A stretch of DNA of 64,000 nucleotides from Streptomyces capillispiralis. Its GTDB lineage: Bacteria > Actinomycetota > Actinomycetes > Streptomycetales > Streptomycetaceae. Where the stretch lies: positions 161,860-225,859 of the forward strand of contig NZ_VIWV01000002.1 of NCBI RefSeq assembly GCF_007829875.1, written 5' to 3'. The notes below the pieces were generated by a model. It was given only the letters and a program-made list of their open reading frames with translations. It did no database searches and had not been told where the DNA came from. This document shows positions 16,070 to 24,475 of the stretch, in pieces. The stretch's first letter is position 1. Each line of letters begins with the position of its first letter. The position numbers and the translations under genes were made by a program.

Positions 16070-18838
16070 GTGGACAGCGATGCAGTGCGATTCTGCGTGC
16101 TGGGACCTGTCAAGGCCTGGCGCGGAGACACCGAAGTACGGTTGGGCAGCCCGCAGCAGCGTGTGGTGATGGCCTCTCTGCTGATCAGAAGGGGAGCGTA
16201 CGTTTCCTCGGTGGGGCTGGTGGACGCCGTCTGGGGGCCCAGACCGCCGGCCTCGGCGACCAATGCCCTGCGCGTGTACGTGCACCGGCTGCGCCGTGCC
16301 ATCGGGCCGGTCGGCGAGGGCGGGCCGTCGATCGAGTCCATCGGCAGCGGCTACCGTCTGCATGTGGTGCCGCAGGCGCTGGACCTCGCCGTGTTCCGGA
16401 CCGTGCTGACGCGCGCTCAGGACCTCCAGCGCGAGGGAGATCACAAGACGGCCGGCCAGGTGCTGCGTTCCGCGCTGGCCCAGTGGCAGGGCCAGTGTCT
16501 GGCCGACCTGCCCGGGGTGTGGGCCCAGACCCAGCGCGCACGGCTCGGCAATCTGCGGCTCGACGCCCTGGACGCGTTGTTCACCAGCGAACTGTGCGTC
16601 GGCTCCCATCAAGGGCTCATCACCGAGTTGACCGGTGTGGCCGAGGAGTACCCCTTCGAGGAGCGCTTCCGTGAGCTGCTGATGCTGGCCCTCTACCGTT
16701 CCGGCCGGCAGGCGTCGGCGCTGGCGGTGTACGAGGAGACCCGGGAACTGCTGGCGCGTGAACTGGGGATCGGGCCCAGCCCGACGCTCGGTCTCCTTCA
16801 CCAGCAGATACTCCGCGCCGATCCGGCGCTCCTCGCCGATGCCCCCGCTCTCGCCGAGAAGCACCTCGTCCGGCCTCAGCAGGTGAGCACGGTCCGCATG
16901 ACCCCTCCCGCGGAGCCGCCCGCTCCGACACGGCTGCCGCGCGAACCGTCCGGCTTCATCGGACGGCAGAAGGAGCAGGCCCTGTTCAGGGAGATGGCCC
17001 AGGCGGCGCGCAGTACGGCCTGGACGGGCGGAGTCTGCCTGGTCACAGGGGCTGCCGGGGTCGGCAAGAGCGCGTTCGCCGTCCGCATGGCCCACCAGCT
17101 CTCGGCCCACTACCCCGACGGATCGATCCACGTCGACCTGCACGGGTACGGACCGGCCGCGCCACTGCTCCCGGAGCAGGTCCTCGACACCGTGCTGCGG
17201 GCCTTCGGGGTCGACACCGCGCGTGTCCCCGCACGGACGGAGGCGCGGGCCGCCCTCTACCGCAGCGTGCTGGCCGGCAAGCGGGCCCTGCTGCTGTTCG
17301 ACAACGCCGTCGACGCGCGCCAGCTGCGCCGGCTGCTGCCCGGCGCGTCCCCGTCCCTGGTCGTCGCGACCAGCAGGAACCATCTGGCGGACCTGGTGCA
17401 GGACGGCGCCCGGCATCTCCGGCTGGAGGCACTGCCCGAGCAGGACGCGCGGGCGCTGCTGCGCAGCCGGCTCGGAGTGCCGCGGACGGTGCGGGAGAAG
17501 GAGGCCGAGGGCCGGCTGGTCACCCTGGGCCATCGGCTGCCGACGGCTCTGGGGCGGACGGCGGCCCAGGCCGCGACCCGTAAGGACGTCCTCCTCACCC
17601 ACCTCGCCGACGAGCTGACGGACGCCGCCTCGCCTCTCTACTGGTTCGGCCAGGAGGGCGAGGGAGCCGACCCGCGCACCCTGCTGTCCTGGTCCTACCG
17701 CACCCTGACGCCCCAGGCGGCGCGGCTGTTCCGGTTGATGACCCTGGCGCCCGCGTCCCATCTGTCACCGGGGGCCGTCGCCGCGCTCACCGGTGTGCGG
17801 CTGTCCCAGGCGAGGCTGCTGCTGGAAGAGCTCGCCGCGATCCACCTCGTGGAGGAACCGGCGCCGGGCCGCTTCGTGCTGACGGGCCTGCCGCGTGCGT
17901 ACGCCGCCGACTTACTCAAGGAGAGTGCGGACGGGCACGACAGCCGCCGTGCCGCCGCCCGGTTGTCCACGTATCACGCGGTGACGTCGCACCGCACGGC
18001 CTCGGGGTGGGGAACCGAGCTCCCCGCCGCCCCGCCGGCCGTGTCGTCACGGGCGGCGAGCGGTGCGGACGGAGGGGGCGGGAGGTGCGGGACCACCGGG
18101 GAGGGGTGTCCCCGGATCGTGCCGGCGCAGGACACGCCACACATCCTCACCCGCTCCACGGACCCGGCCGAGCAGGCACGTGCTCACCAGGACACGGGCC
18201 TGAACTACCTCCAGGTGGGCCGGCCGTGCGAGGCCCGTTACCACCTCGTCCGCGCGCTGGCCGCCTTCAGCGACCTCGGTGAACTGCTCGAGACCGCGCG
18301 CTGCCACGAGTACCTCGCGCTCGTCGCCCTCCGGCGGGGCAAGGTCACCCAGGCCATCCCCCACGCCCAGGCCGCGGCCAACCACCTCGCCGGGACCCGG
18401 GACCGTCCCGCCCTGGCCGGGGCACTGCGACGGCTGGCCGGGCTGTGGGAGCTGAGCGGGAGGCTGACCGAGGCGTCGCGCTGCCACCGGTCCGCGATCA
18501 CGGTGCTCCGGGAACTGGCCGACACTCCCGCCGAGGCTGCCGCGTGGAACGCTCTCGGGTGCGTTCACCACCGGCTGGGCGACAGGAGCGAAGCGGTGCG
18601 CTGCTATCGGCGTGCCCGCGAACTGGAGCAGCGTGCCGGTGCCGTCCGGGCGGCCGAGGACCTCGTCCGCCGGGGCGAGGAGGAACACGCACGCGGCGAC
18701 GTGTGGGCCGCCCAGGAGTCGTGGATCGTCGCACTCGCCGTGCTGGACGAGTACGACCGGCGGGCGGCGGCGCTCGCACTCGGGCGGATGGAGCGGCTCC
18801 TCGGCGAACACGCCGACGCCCCGTTCAGATCGTCGTGA
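16070..18838 (+). CDS. SARP/AfsR-like regulator (DBD-BTAD-NB-ARC-TPR)
   Basis: 922-residue transcription activator of the AfsR type. Order: OmpR-like winged helix of SARPs (residues 5-100, from FCVLGPVKAWRG to GYRLHVVP), bacterial transcriptional activator domain (about 107-252, with EERFRELLMLALYRSGRQ), STAND ATPase NB-ARC (Walker A GAAGVGKSAFA near 325; LLLFDNAVDARQLRRLLPG as Walker B region), winged-helix segment WSYRTLTPQAARLFRLM, and TPR repeats from about 690 to 900. SARPs bind heptameric direct repeats at promoters of secondary-metabolite genes; the nearest candidates are the NRPS or protease genes, but none is proven. GTG 16070 has AGGAG five bases upstream. The chain is complete, unlike the SARP at 33.8 kb. 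Confidence 0.92.
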   Translation: MDSDAVRFCVLGPVKAWRGDTEVRLGSPQQRVVMASLLIRRGAYVSSVGLVDAVWGPRPPASATNALRVYVHRLRRAIGPVGEGGPSIESIGSGYRLHVVPQALDLAVFRTVLTRAQDLQREGDHKTAGQVLRSALAQWQGQCLADLPGVWAQTQRARLGNLRLDALDALFTSELCVGSHQGLITELTGVAEEYPFEERFRELLMLALYRSGRQASALAVYEETRELLARELGIGPSPTLGLLHQQILRADPALLADAPALAEKHLVRPQQVSTVRMTPPAEPPAPTRLPREPSGFIGRQKEQALFREMAQAARSTAWTGGVCLVTGAAGVGKSAFAVRMAHQLSAHYPDGSIHVDLHGYGPAAPLLPEQVLDTVLRAFGVDTARVPARTEARAALYRSVLAGKRALLLFDNAVDARQLRRLLPGASPSLVVATSRNHLADLVQDGARHLRLEALPEQDARALLRSRLGVPRTVREKEAEGRLVTLGHRLPTALGRTAAQAATRKDVLLTHLADELTDAASPLYWFGQEGEGADPRTLLSWSYRTLTPQAARLFRLMTLAPASHLSPGAVAALTGVRLSQARLLLEELAAIHLVEEPAPGRFVLTGLPRAYAADLLKESADGHDSRRAAARLSTYHAVTSHRTASGWGTELPAAPPAVSSRAASGADGGGGRCGTTGEGCPRIVPAQDTPHILTRSTDPAEQARAHQDTGLNYLQVGRPCEARYHLVRALAAFSDLGELLETARCHEYLALVALRRGKVTQAIPHAQAAANHLAGTRDRPALAGALRRLAGLWELSGRLTEASRCHRSAITVLRELADTPAEAAAWNALGCVHHRLGDRSEAVRCYRRARELEQRAGAVRAAEDLVRRGEEEHARGDVWAAQESWIVALAVLDEYDRRAAALALGRMERLLGEHADAPFRSS

Positions 18839-18841
18839 TCA

Positions 18842-20080
18842 TCACGGCCGGAGCGCGCCCGGGCCGTCGCGTCGCACGCCACGGCTTCCCCCGACGAGGC
18901 TCACCAGCCACTCGGCGGGACCGCGCACGGGCCGCTCGGGGACCCGGCCGCAGGACAGCACGCTGATCCACACCTGTGCCGCGTAGAGCGCCACGCACAG
19001 CCCGAGGACGGCGGCACCGCTCCACCTCCCGTACAGGCCGAGTCCCAGCCCGGTGAACAGCGACGCCATGACGAGCGACTGCGTCAGATAGTGCGTCAGG
19101 GACAGGCGGCCGGTGACCGCGAGCGCCTCGCAGAGCCGTTTGCCCCGCACCGACCGCCAGAGCAGGAACAGCCCGGCGGCATACGCGGCCGCCAGCAGCG
19201 GCGCGGACACGGCGTTCGCCGCCTTCCCTACGTAGATCCACTCACGGCCCAGCGGGCCATGCGTGCACACGGCGGCGAACAGCGCCAGGGGGAGGCCTCC
19301 GGCCAGGCCGGTCAGTACGGCGCGGCGCTGCAGCGCGGGCTGTCGCGCGACCTGCTCGGCCAGTCCCCGACGGCCCGCGACGAGCCCGCACAGCATGGCG
19401 AAGAGGATGTCCGGGGCCGCGAGCAGCCCGCCGACGACGTACACGCCGGACATCCTCGCGTTCTCGAGGATCGTCTGCGCCGGGCCCTGCTGGTAACGGC
19501 CCGCCAGAGCCCGCTCACCGGCCTCCACGGCGGCGATGTCGGCCGCCGTCCACGGGCCGAGCGCCAGACTCCACAGCCCGATCGCCAGCAGCACGCCGAC
19601 GAACAGGACGAGGAGCCCGCCGGCGACCCACAGCAGGGTGCGCGCGGACACGGACCTCACCAGGATCAGGACCACGCCGAGGACCGCGTAGGTCGTGAGG
19701 ATGTCTCCTGGGAACAGGACGACCGCGTGGACGGCTCCGAGCGCGAACAGTGCCACCAGACGCCGGACGTGACGGGCGGGCGCATGCCCGCGGGGCAGTG
19801 TGAGGGCGAAGCTGTAGCCGAAGACGAAGGAGAACAGCAGGTAGAACTTCATCTCCAGCACGGTGGTGACCAGCAGGGCCGGCAGCCAGTCCGCCCAGAG
19901 GCCGCCGTCACCGAGGTGGCCGCGCCGGTGGGCACCGGACAGCAGGAAGGCGTTGACGGGCAGTATCCCCGCCAGCGCGAATCCGCGGAGCGCGTCGATC
20001 GCCCGCGTTCGCACGAGCGCCGGTGAGGCATCACCCCGGGGCACCGCCCTCGGGCGGCCCGGCACCGCCGCGCCCCTCAT
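18842..20080 (-). CDS. DUF418 family membrane protein
   Basis: 412-residue polytopic membrane protein. Typical DUF418 features: RAIDALRGFALAGILPVN near residue 30, the heparan-acetyltransferase-like start, about nine hydrophobic helices, and the C-terminal signature LAVTGRLSLTHYLTQSL with a final VWISVLSCGRVPERPVRGPAEWL segment. The biochemical role of the family is unsettled. ATG 20080 overlaps the amidase stop (ATGA), so a longer 438-residue frame is unlikely. It is the third gene of a leftward operon: ECF sigma, amidase, DUF418. A cell-envelope or wall-damage theme is suggested by the context. Confidence 0.88.
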   Translation of the reverse strand: MRGAAVPGRPRAVPRGDASPALVRTRAIDALRGFALAGILPVNAFLLSGAHRRGHLGDGGLWADWLPALLVTTVLEMKFYLLFSFVFGYSFALTLPRGHAPARHVRRLVALFALGAVHAVVLFPGDILTTYAVLGVVLILVRSVSARTLLWVAGGLLVLFVGVLLAIGLWSLALGPWTAADIAAVEAGERALAGRYQQGPAQTILENARMSGVYVVGGLLAAPDILFAMLCGLVAGRRGLAEQVARQPALQRRAVLTGLAGGLPLALFAAVCTHGPLGREWIYVGKAANAVSAPLLAAAYAAGLFLLWRSVRGKRLCEALAVTGRLSLTHYLTQSLVMASLFTGLGLGLYGRWSGAAVLGLCVALYAAQVWISVLSCGRVPERPVRGPAEWLVSLVGGSRGVRRDGPGALRP

Positions 20081-21189
20081 GCGCGGAGGGCCTTCGCGGC
20101 CGCGGCGCGTACGTCCTCCACCGGTGTCAGGGTTCCGGGGCATTCCGTCGGCGTCCACGCCCCGTGGGCGTTCACGGGGGAACCGAGTCGGAGGGTCCGG
20201 CCCGTGAGCGGGTTGCGGTAGGACAGCGGCGCCCGCGGGTCGAGGCCGTGCATGCGGGACAGGGAGGCCACCAGGGTGGTGACGGACCGCCGAGCGGCGG
20301 CGGTGGGTTCGCGCACCGTCATGTCGCCCAGGAGCGCGATACCGATGTTGCCGGTGTTGAAGTCGGCCGTGTGGAAGGCGGTGACGCAGTCGCCCGACGC
20401 GTTGTGGGCGATCGTTCCCGGGTCGCCGGAGTCACGGCCCTCGTAGACGCGTCCGGCGGCGTCGACGAGGAAGTGGTAGCCGATGTCGCCCCAGCCGTTG
20501 TGTACGGCGTGGAGCTGGAAGATGGCGCGTACCGTGCCCGCCGGGTCGGGGTCGTCGTCGGCCGTGACCGTGTGATGGACCGTCACCGCTTGTACGGGGG
20601 CGAACGCACGGGATGCGGTGGTGAGGGAGGGCACCGCCCCCCACTGGCTCCTGCGCACCACCGGAAGATCCGCGAGATCGGGGACCTTCTCGGGGGTGCT
20701 GGGCAGGGGCGTCGGCGAGGCGGTGGGCGTCGGCGAGGCGCCGGGGGTCGGAGTGGAACCGTGCACCGTGTCCACGATCACGCCGCTGAGCAGGTCGATG
20801 CTCTCCGGATAGGCCAGCTGGTACGCCTCCGCCCCGGGAGCGCGCACCAGCGCCCGGGAGACCGCGCGCCGGCGGACGGGCCTGCGCTCGTCCCGGCCGC
20901 AGGGGCACCCGGGCTTCACCCGCATCCACGGTGTCGGAGGAACGGACGTGCCGAGGAAGCGGATCTGCAGGCCTTCGCCGGGGCCGGTCCACGTCAGACC
21001 GACGGCGGAGATCGGGAACGGCGACCGCTGCGTCTCGCGGGGGCGGGGAGGTCCGGACGCGGAGGGCGAGCCGGTACCGGGCGACCGCACGGGACGACTT
21101 GAGCCGGAAGGGCCGGGAGAGCAGGCGGACAACGCACCCGCCGCTGCGGACAGCAGGAGACCTCGTCGGGACGGGAAGGACAGGTTCAT
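20077..21189 (-). CDS. N-acetylmuramoyl-L-alanine amidase, PGRP type, exported
   Basis: 370 residues. The N-terminus has SRRGLLLSAAAGALSAC: a twin-arginine-like signal with a lipobox Cys, so the protein is probably a Tat or Sec lipoprotein. A Pro/Thr linker (repeated TPTASPTP) precedes the Amidase_2/PGRP domain: RSQWGA, the zinc His in VTVHHTVT, IGYHFLVDAAGRVYEGR, NIGIALLGD, and zinc ligands in AHGAWTPTECPG. It cleaves the amide between muramic acid and the stem peptide. The ATG overlaps the sigma factor stop (ccATGAac), and the 742-bp sigma duplication ends precisely at this ATGA. Confidence 0.92.
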   Translation of the reverse strand: MNLSFPSRRGLLLSAAAGALSACSPGPSGSSRPVRSPGTGSPSASGPPRPRETQRSPFPISAVGLTWTGPGEGLQIRFLGTSVPPTPWMRVKPGCPCGRDERRPVRRRAVSRALVRAPGAEAYQLAYPESIDLLSGVIVDTVHGSTPTPGASPTPTASPTPLPSTPEKVPDLADLPVVRRSQWGAVPSLTTASRAFAPVQAVTVHHTVTADDDPDPAGTVRAIFQLHAVHNGWGDIGYHFLVDAAGRVYEGRDSGDPGTIAHNASGDCVTAFHTADFNTGNIGIALLGDMTVREPTAAARRSVTTLVASLSRMHGLDPRAPLSYRNPLTGRTLRLGSPVNAHGAWTPTECPGTLTPVEDVRAAAAKALRA

Positions 21190-21800
21190 GGTGTGTATCC
21201 GCGGTGGGTGAGGGCGTTTTTGAGGGCGCGGAGGGCGAGGTGGGTGCGTGATTTGACGGTGCCCTGGGGGATGCCGAGCTGGTGGGCGGTGTCGGCGACG
21301 GAGCGGTCGAGGTAGTGGATGTGGAGGAGGATCTCGCGGTGGGAGGGGGTGAGGTCCTGGAGGGCTTGCAGGACGAGGGATGTGTTGAGGGTGTGTTCGT
21401 CGTGTTCGCCGCCGGGGATTTCGGGGGTGTCGGTGTCGCTGGTTTCCGGGGGGCGGGCCTGGCGGGCGCGGTGGGCGTCGATGACGAGGTGGCGTACGAC
21501 GGTGACGAGCCAGGCGCGGATTCCGTCGGCCTGGGCGTCGAGGATGTCGGCGCGGCGCCAGGCGCGCAGGACGGCTTCCTGGACGATGTCCTCGGCGCGG
21601 TGGGTGTCGCCGCCGAGGAGTCCGGTGGCGATGCGCAGCAGGGCGGTGCCGTGTTTGTCGTAGACGGCGCGGATGAAGGTCTGGGGGTCGTGGGCGGGTG
21701 GCGGGCCGGCAGGCGGGCCGGGCGGGGGTGGGGCGGGTGTGGTGTCGGCGGGGTCCTCCCGGGGTGTGGGTGTGGCGTGCGCGGCGGCCCTGGGCCTCAT
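21186..21800 (-). CDS. ECF sigma factor, left copy
   Basis: 204-residue extracytoplasmic-function sigma-70 factor. A Pro/Ala-rich N-terminus of about 50 residues precedes region 2 (FIRAVYDKHGTALLRIATG to RAEDIVQEAVLRAWRR) and region 4 (LTPSHREILLHIHYLDRSVAD, HQLGIPQGTVKSRTHLALRAL). It directs RNA polymerase to its own regulon, probably under an anti-sigma factor. ATG 21800 has GGGGGAGA 14-21 bp upstream. It is identical in sequence to the gene at 33141, including about 127 bp of upstream DNA, so both copies should carry the same promoter. No anti-sigma gene follows; the stop overlaps the amidase start instead. Confidence 0.93.
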   Translation of the reverse strand: MRPRAAAHATPTPREDPADTTPAPPPPGPPAGPPPAHDPQTFIRAVYDKHGTALLRIATGLLGGDTHRAEDIVQEAVLRAWRRADILDAQADGIRAWLVTVVRHLVIDAHRARQARPPETSDTDTPEIPGGEHDEHTLNTSLVLQALQDLTPSHREILLHIHYLDRSVADTAHQLGIPQGTVKSRTHLALRALKNALTHRGYTP

Positions 21801-21927
21801 GCTGATCTGGTCTCCCCCTCGCGCTGTTCCCGGGCGTGCCAGGGGGCGCGAACGTACGGTGCGTCGGTGTACGACCACCCTGTGCGGGGCCACTTAGCAG
21901 CGGATTAACAACCACTTGCCCCAGCCG
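21186..21927. repeat. 742-bp inverted repeat, left copy
   Basis: The reverse complement of 33014-33755. Ends were found by direct comparison: identity runs from the CGGCTGGGG junction upstream of the sigma gene to the CATGA at its stop codon, and translations agree in every frame compared in between. The unit contains the complete ECF gene and its promoter region but no transposase or terminal repeats. Confidence 0.95.
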
Positions 21928-21997
21928 CCGGCGCGACGCCGGACCATCCGTCCCACGCCGACCGCACGCGGGAGGGGCTCGGTCCCTCCCGCGTGTC

Positions 21998-22639
21998 CTA
22001 CTCGGGATCGACCGGCGGGGACTGCTTCACCCGGTGCATGCCGGTCTTGCATCCGGCGAACGGGCCGTTGGGCAGGCGCAGTGACGTCATCACGGGTGTC
22101 AGGAAGTCCCGGTGCCAGATGCCGGGTCCCGCGAGCCCGCCCTCCGTGCGGGTGTGTTGCTGCCAGGCCATCCACAGGCCGAAGAGCTGGGCCACCGCTT
22201 CCAGGTGTTCCCACCATCGGGGACACCACGGCGCCTGCGAGGTGACCTCCCTGCCGTAGACGGGGAGCAGCAGGTTGTGGACCCAGATCTTCAGACCCGC
22301 CAGGGCCTCGAAGAAGGCGTCGCCGCTGAGGTAGAGGATGAAGCCCGGCTGGTTCTCGTCCTTCTCCGGTTCACCGCCCGGTCGCGGGGTGTCACTCACG
22401 CCCGGGCCGTCCTGCGTCTCCTGCGGGGGCGACGTGTCGGACCGCTCGGGGACGACGGCGGTCCCCTGCTGTCCCGTTTCCTCCAGCGGGCCGGACCGCT
22501 GTGACGGTCCGCTGTCGCCGGGTGCCTCCCGCGGTTCCGGCGCCGGCGAGGGCTCCGTCCGGGTCTCCTCGGGAGGGAGCCGGTGGCCGCCCTGTTCGGA
22601 GAGCAGCTTGCTGATGAGAGAAGGTGGCTGGTCCGGCAT
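21998..22639 (-). CDS. DUF4913 family protein
   Basis: 213 residues. The N-terminal 110 are a Pro/Glu-rich disordered region; the C-terminal 100 match DUF4913, common on actinomycete conjugative elements: FILYLSGDAFFEALAGLKIW, then WCPRWWEHLEAVAQLFGLW and WHRDFLTPVMTSL, closing with NGPFAGC. Role unknown; the Trp-rich core and constant linkage to T4SS genes suggest a transfer accessory protein. It is the last gene of the leftward T4SS operon, 78 bp after the VirD4-like gene. ATG 22639 has AGGACAGGAAC upstream. Confidence 0.85.
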   Translation of the reverse strand: MPDQPPSLISKLLSEQGGHRLPPEETRTEPSPAPEPREAPGDSGPSQRSGPLEETGQQGTAVVPERSDTSPPQETQDGPGVSDTPRPGGEPEKDENQPGFILYLSGDAFFEALAGLKIWVHNLLLPVYGREVTSQAPWCPRWWEHLEAVAQLFGLWMAWQQHTRTEGGLAGPGIWHRDFLTPVMTSLRLPNGPFAGCKTGMHRVKQSPPVDPE

Positions 22640-22717
22640 GTTCCTGTCCTGTCGGTCTGCGGACGCGGCCGCGGTCTGCGGCCGGCCGGTGGGGACGACC
22701 CCCGCGCGGGCACGGCC

Positions 22718-24475
22718 TCACACCATGTCCGGCGCCTGCTCGTGCCACTTCTGCGCCGCCCGTTCGGTGATCGCCTGCACCTCTGCCTTGGCCTGGGCGG
22801 AGATCGGTCCGGCGTCGGGTTCCTTGTACCAGGGCCGCAGCCGGATCAGCGCCGGCCGCACTCCTGTCGCCAGCAGCAGGGCGGTGCCCTTGGGCAGTGC
22901 CCTGATCTTGTCGGCGGGCATGATCGCTTCCTGCCGGTAGGACATCGACCGTGACGAACCGTCCCTGCTGCGGGACGTGCTGTAGGTCTTCACGTCGTGC
23001 TGGCCGACCAGCTTGGACACCTTCTCGACGAAGTCGGCGTCGTCCAGGCCCGCTCCGAGCAGCTTGATGGTCGCCGCGCTCCACAGGGCGTCCATGCCGG
23101 CCTCCCCCCACACCCGGCTGCCCTGGCGGTAGCTCTGCAGCAGGGTGACGACGTTGATGCCGCGGGATCCGAGGTGGCTGTAGAGATCGGGCAGGTCGGA
23201 GATGCGGCAGACGTTGGCGGCCTCGTCCAGTACGGCGGTCATCGGCGGGTCGAGGCGTCCGCCCATCCGCTCCGCCGCGACGACACCGGCGCGCATGGTG
23301 CTGTCCGCGAGGCCCGCGATGATGCCGGCCGCGGAGCCGCCGCCGTCCTTGGACAGCAGGTAGAGGGTGTCGTTGCCCAGGACGTGCTGATGGGGATCGA
23401 AGCGCGGCAGGCCGGGGTCGGGCGTGACCCAGGCCGCGATCTCGGGGTCCAGCAGGCAGGAGACGCACTGGCGGGCGGTCTCGTAGATGCCGTCGCGTGT
23501 CTCCACCGCGCCGAGCACCGTGCCCTGCAACTGCTCGGCCATCGCCGGCAGTCCGACCTCCTTGAGGAGGTCGATGGGCGCGCGGTCGGCCGGGTCGGCG
23601 AGCCAGCCCAGCAGGTCGGTGACCGACGACCGGCTGCGCGAGGCGGCGAGGAACAGCGCGGTCAGGGTGTTCTGGGCGGCGGAGATCCAGAAGTCCTTCT
23701 TCGCCGAGTCGTCGTTCACCGAGGCCACGAAGTGCCCGGCCATCCTCCGGGAGTTCTCGATCGTGACGCACTCGGCGAGCATGTCCCACCACATGAGCCG
23801 CGGTGTGTGGGCGATGCCCTGGGGATCGAAGGTCCACACGGTGCCGGCCTGTTCCCGGGCGGCCCTGGTGACCGAGTAGACGTCGGACTTGTTGCTGGTG
23901 AGGAGCACCGCTCCGCGTGCGCGCAGGACGCGGGGGATGGCGATGCCGGTGGACTTGCCGGCCCGGGGGGCCATGAGGTCGAGTTCGACGTCCTCGTAGG
24001 AGGAGCGCAGTTCCGGACCGCCCGGGTCGAGGTCGCCCAGAAGATTGCCGCGGTCGTCGGGCTCCACCTCGGTCACGTCCCTCAGGGAGGGCCGCAGTTG
24101 TCTGGCTTTCGCGGCGGCCTCCTTCGGAAGGAGGGCGGCCAGTTCCTTGCGTCCGGCGAGGCCGTTGCGGTGCGGGCCACGCCCCTGGAACCGGCGGACG
24201 ACGAGTACCACGATCGCGGCCAGGACGAGGGTCACGGCCACGGTTCCCACGACCGCGGCGGCCGGTGACCGCGGCCATGCCGTGCTCGGGCCGACGGACA
24301 CGATCTCGAAGAACGTCGACAGCCGGAACGGCGGTGGGCGCCACCCTCCGCCGGCCACCGCCACCCCGAGTGTCCCGCCGAACCACACCACGCCGCAGAG
24401 GGCGAGGACACTGCCCGCCAGAACCGTGACGGCGAGGGTGACCTGCTCGTCGCCGCCCCTGGCGCCCTGGGCCAT
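22718..24475 (-). CDS. VirD4/TraG-like type IV coupling ATPase
   Basis: 585 residues. Two N-terminal transmembrane helices (about 12-40 and 73-93) anchor a cytoplasmic RecA-like ATPase. Walker A is APRAGKST near 169-176; Walker B is AVLDEAANVC with the conserved TraG region GSRGINVVTLLQSYRQG after it. Coupling proteins recruit the substrate, DNA with a relaxase or a protein, and feed it to the secretion channel. The start ATG overlaps the stop of the VirB4-like gene (TGATG). No relaxase gene is visible in the window, so what it couples is open. Confidence 0.92.
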   Translation of the reverse strand: MAQGARGGDEQVTLAVTVLAGSVLALCGVVWFGGTLGVAVAGGGWRPPPFRLSTFFEIVSVGPSTAWPRSPAAAVVGTVAVTLVLAAIVVLVVRRFQGRGPHRNGLAGRKELAALLPKEAAAKARQLRPSLRDVTEVEPDDRGNLLGDLDPGGPELRSSYEDVELDLMAPRAGKSTGIAIPRVLRARGAVLLTSNKSDVYSVTRAAREQAGTVWTFDPQGIAHTPRLMWWDMLAECVTIENSRRMAGHFVASVNDDSAKKDFWISAAQNTLTALFLAASRSRSSVTDLLGWLADPADRAPIDLLKEVGLPAMAEQLQGTVLGAVETRDGIYETARQCVSCLLDPEIAAWVTPDPGLPRFDPHQHVLGNDTLYLLSKDGGGSAAGIIAGLADSTMRAGVVAAERMGGRLDPPMTAVLDEAANVCRISDLPDLYSHLGSRGINVVTLLQSYRQGSRVWGEAGMDALWSAATIKLLGAGLDDADFVEKVSKLVGQHDVKTYSTSRSRDGSSRSMSYRQEAIMPADKIRALPKGTALLLATGVRPALIRLRPWYKEPDAGPISAQAKAEVQAITERAAQKWHEQAPDMV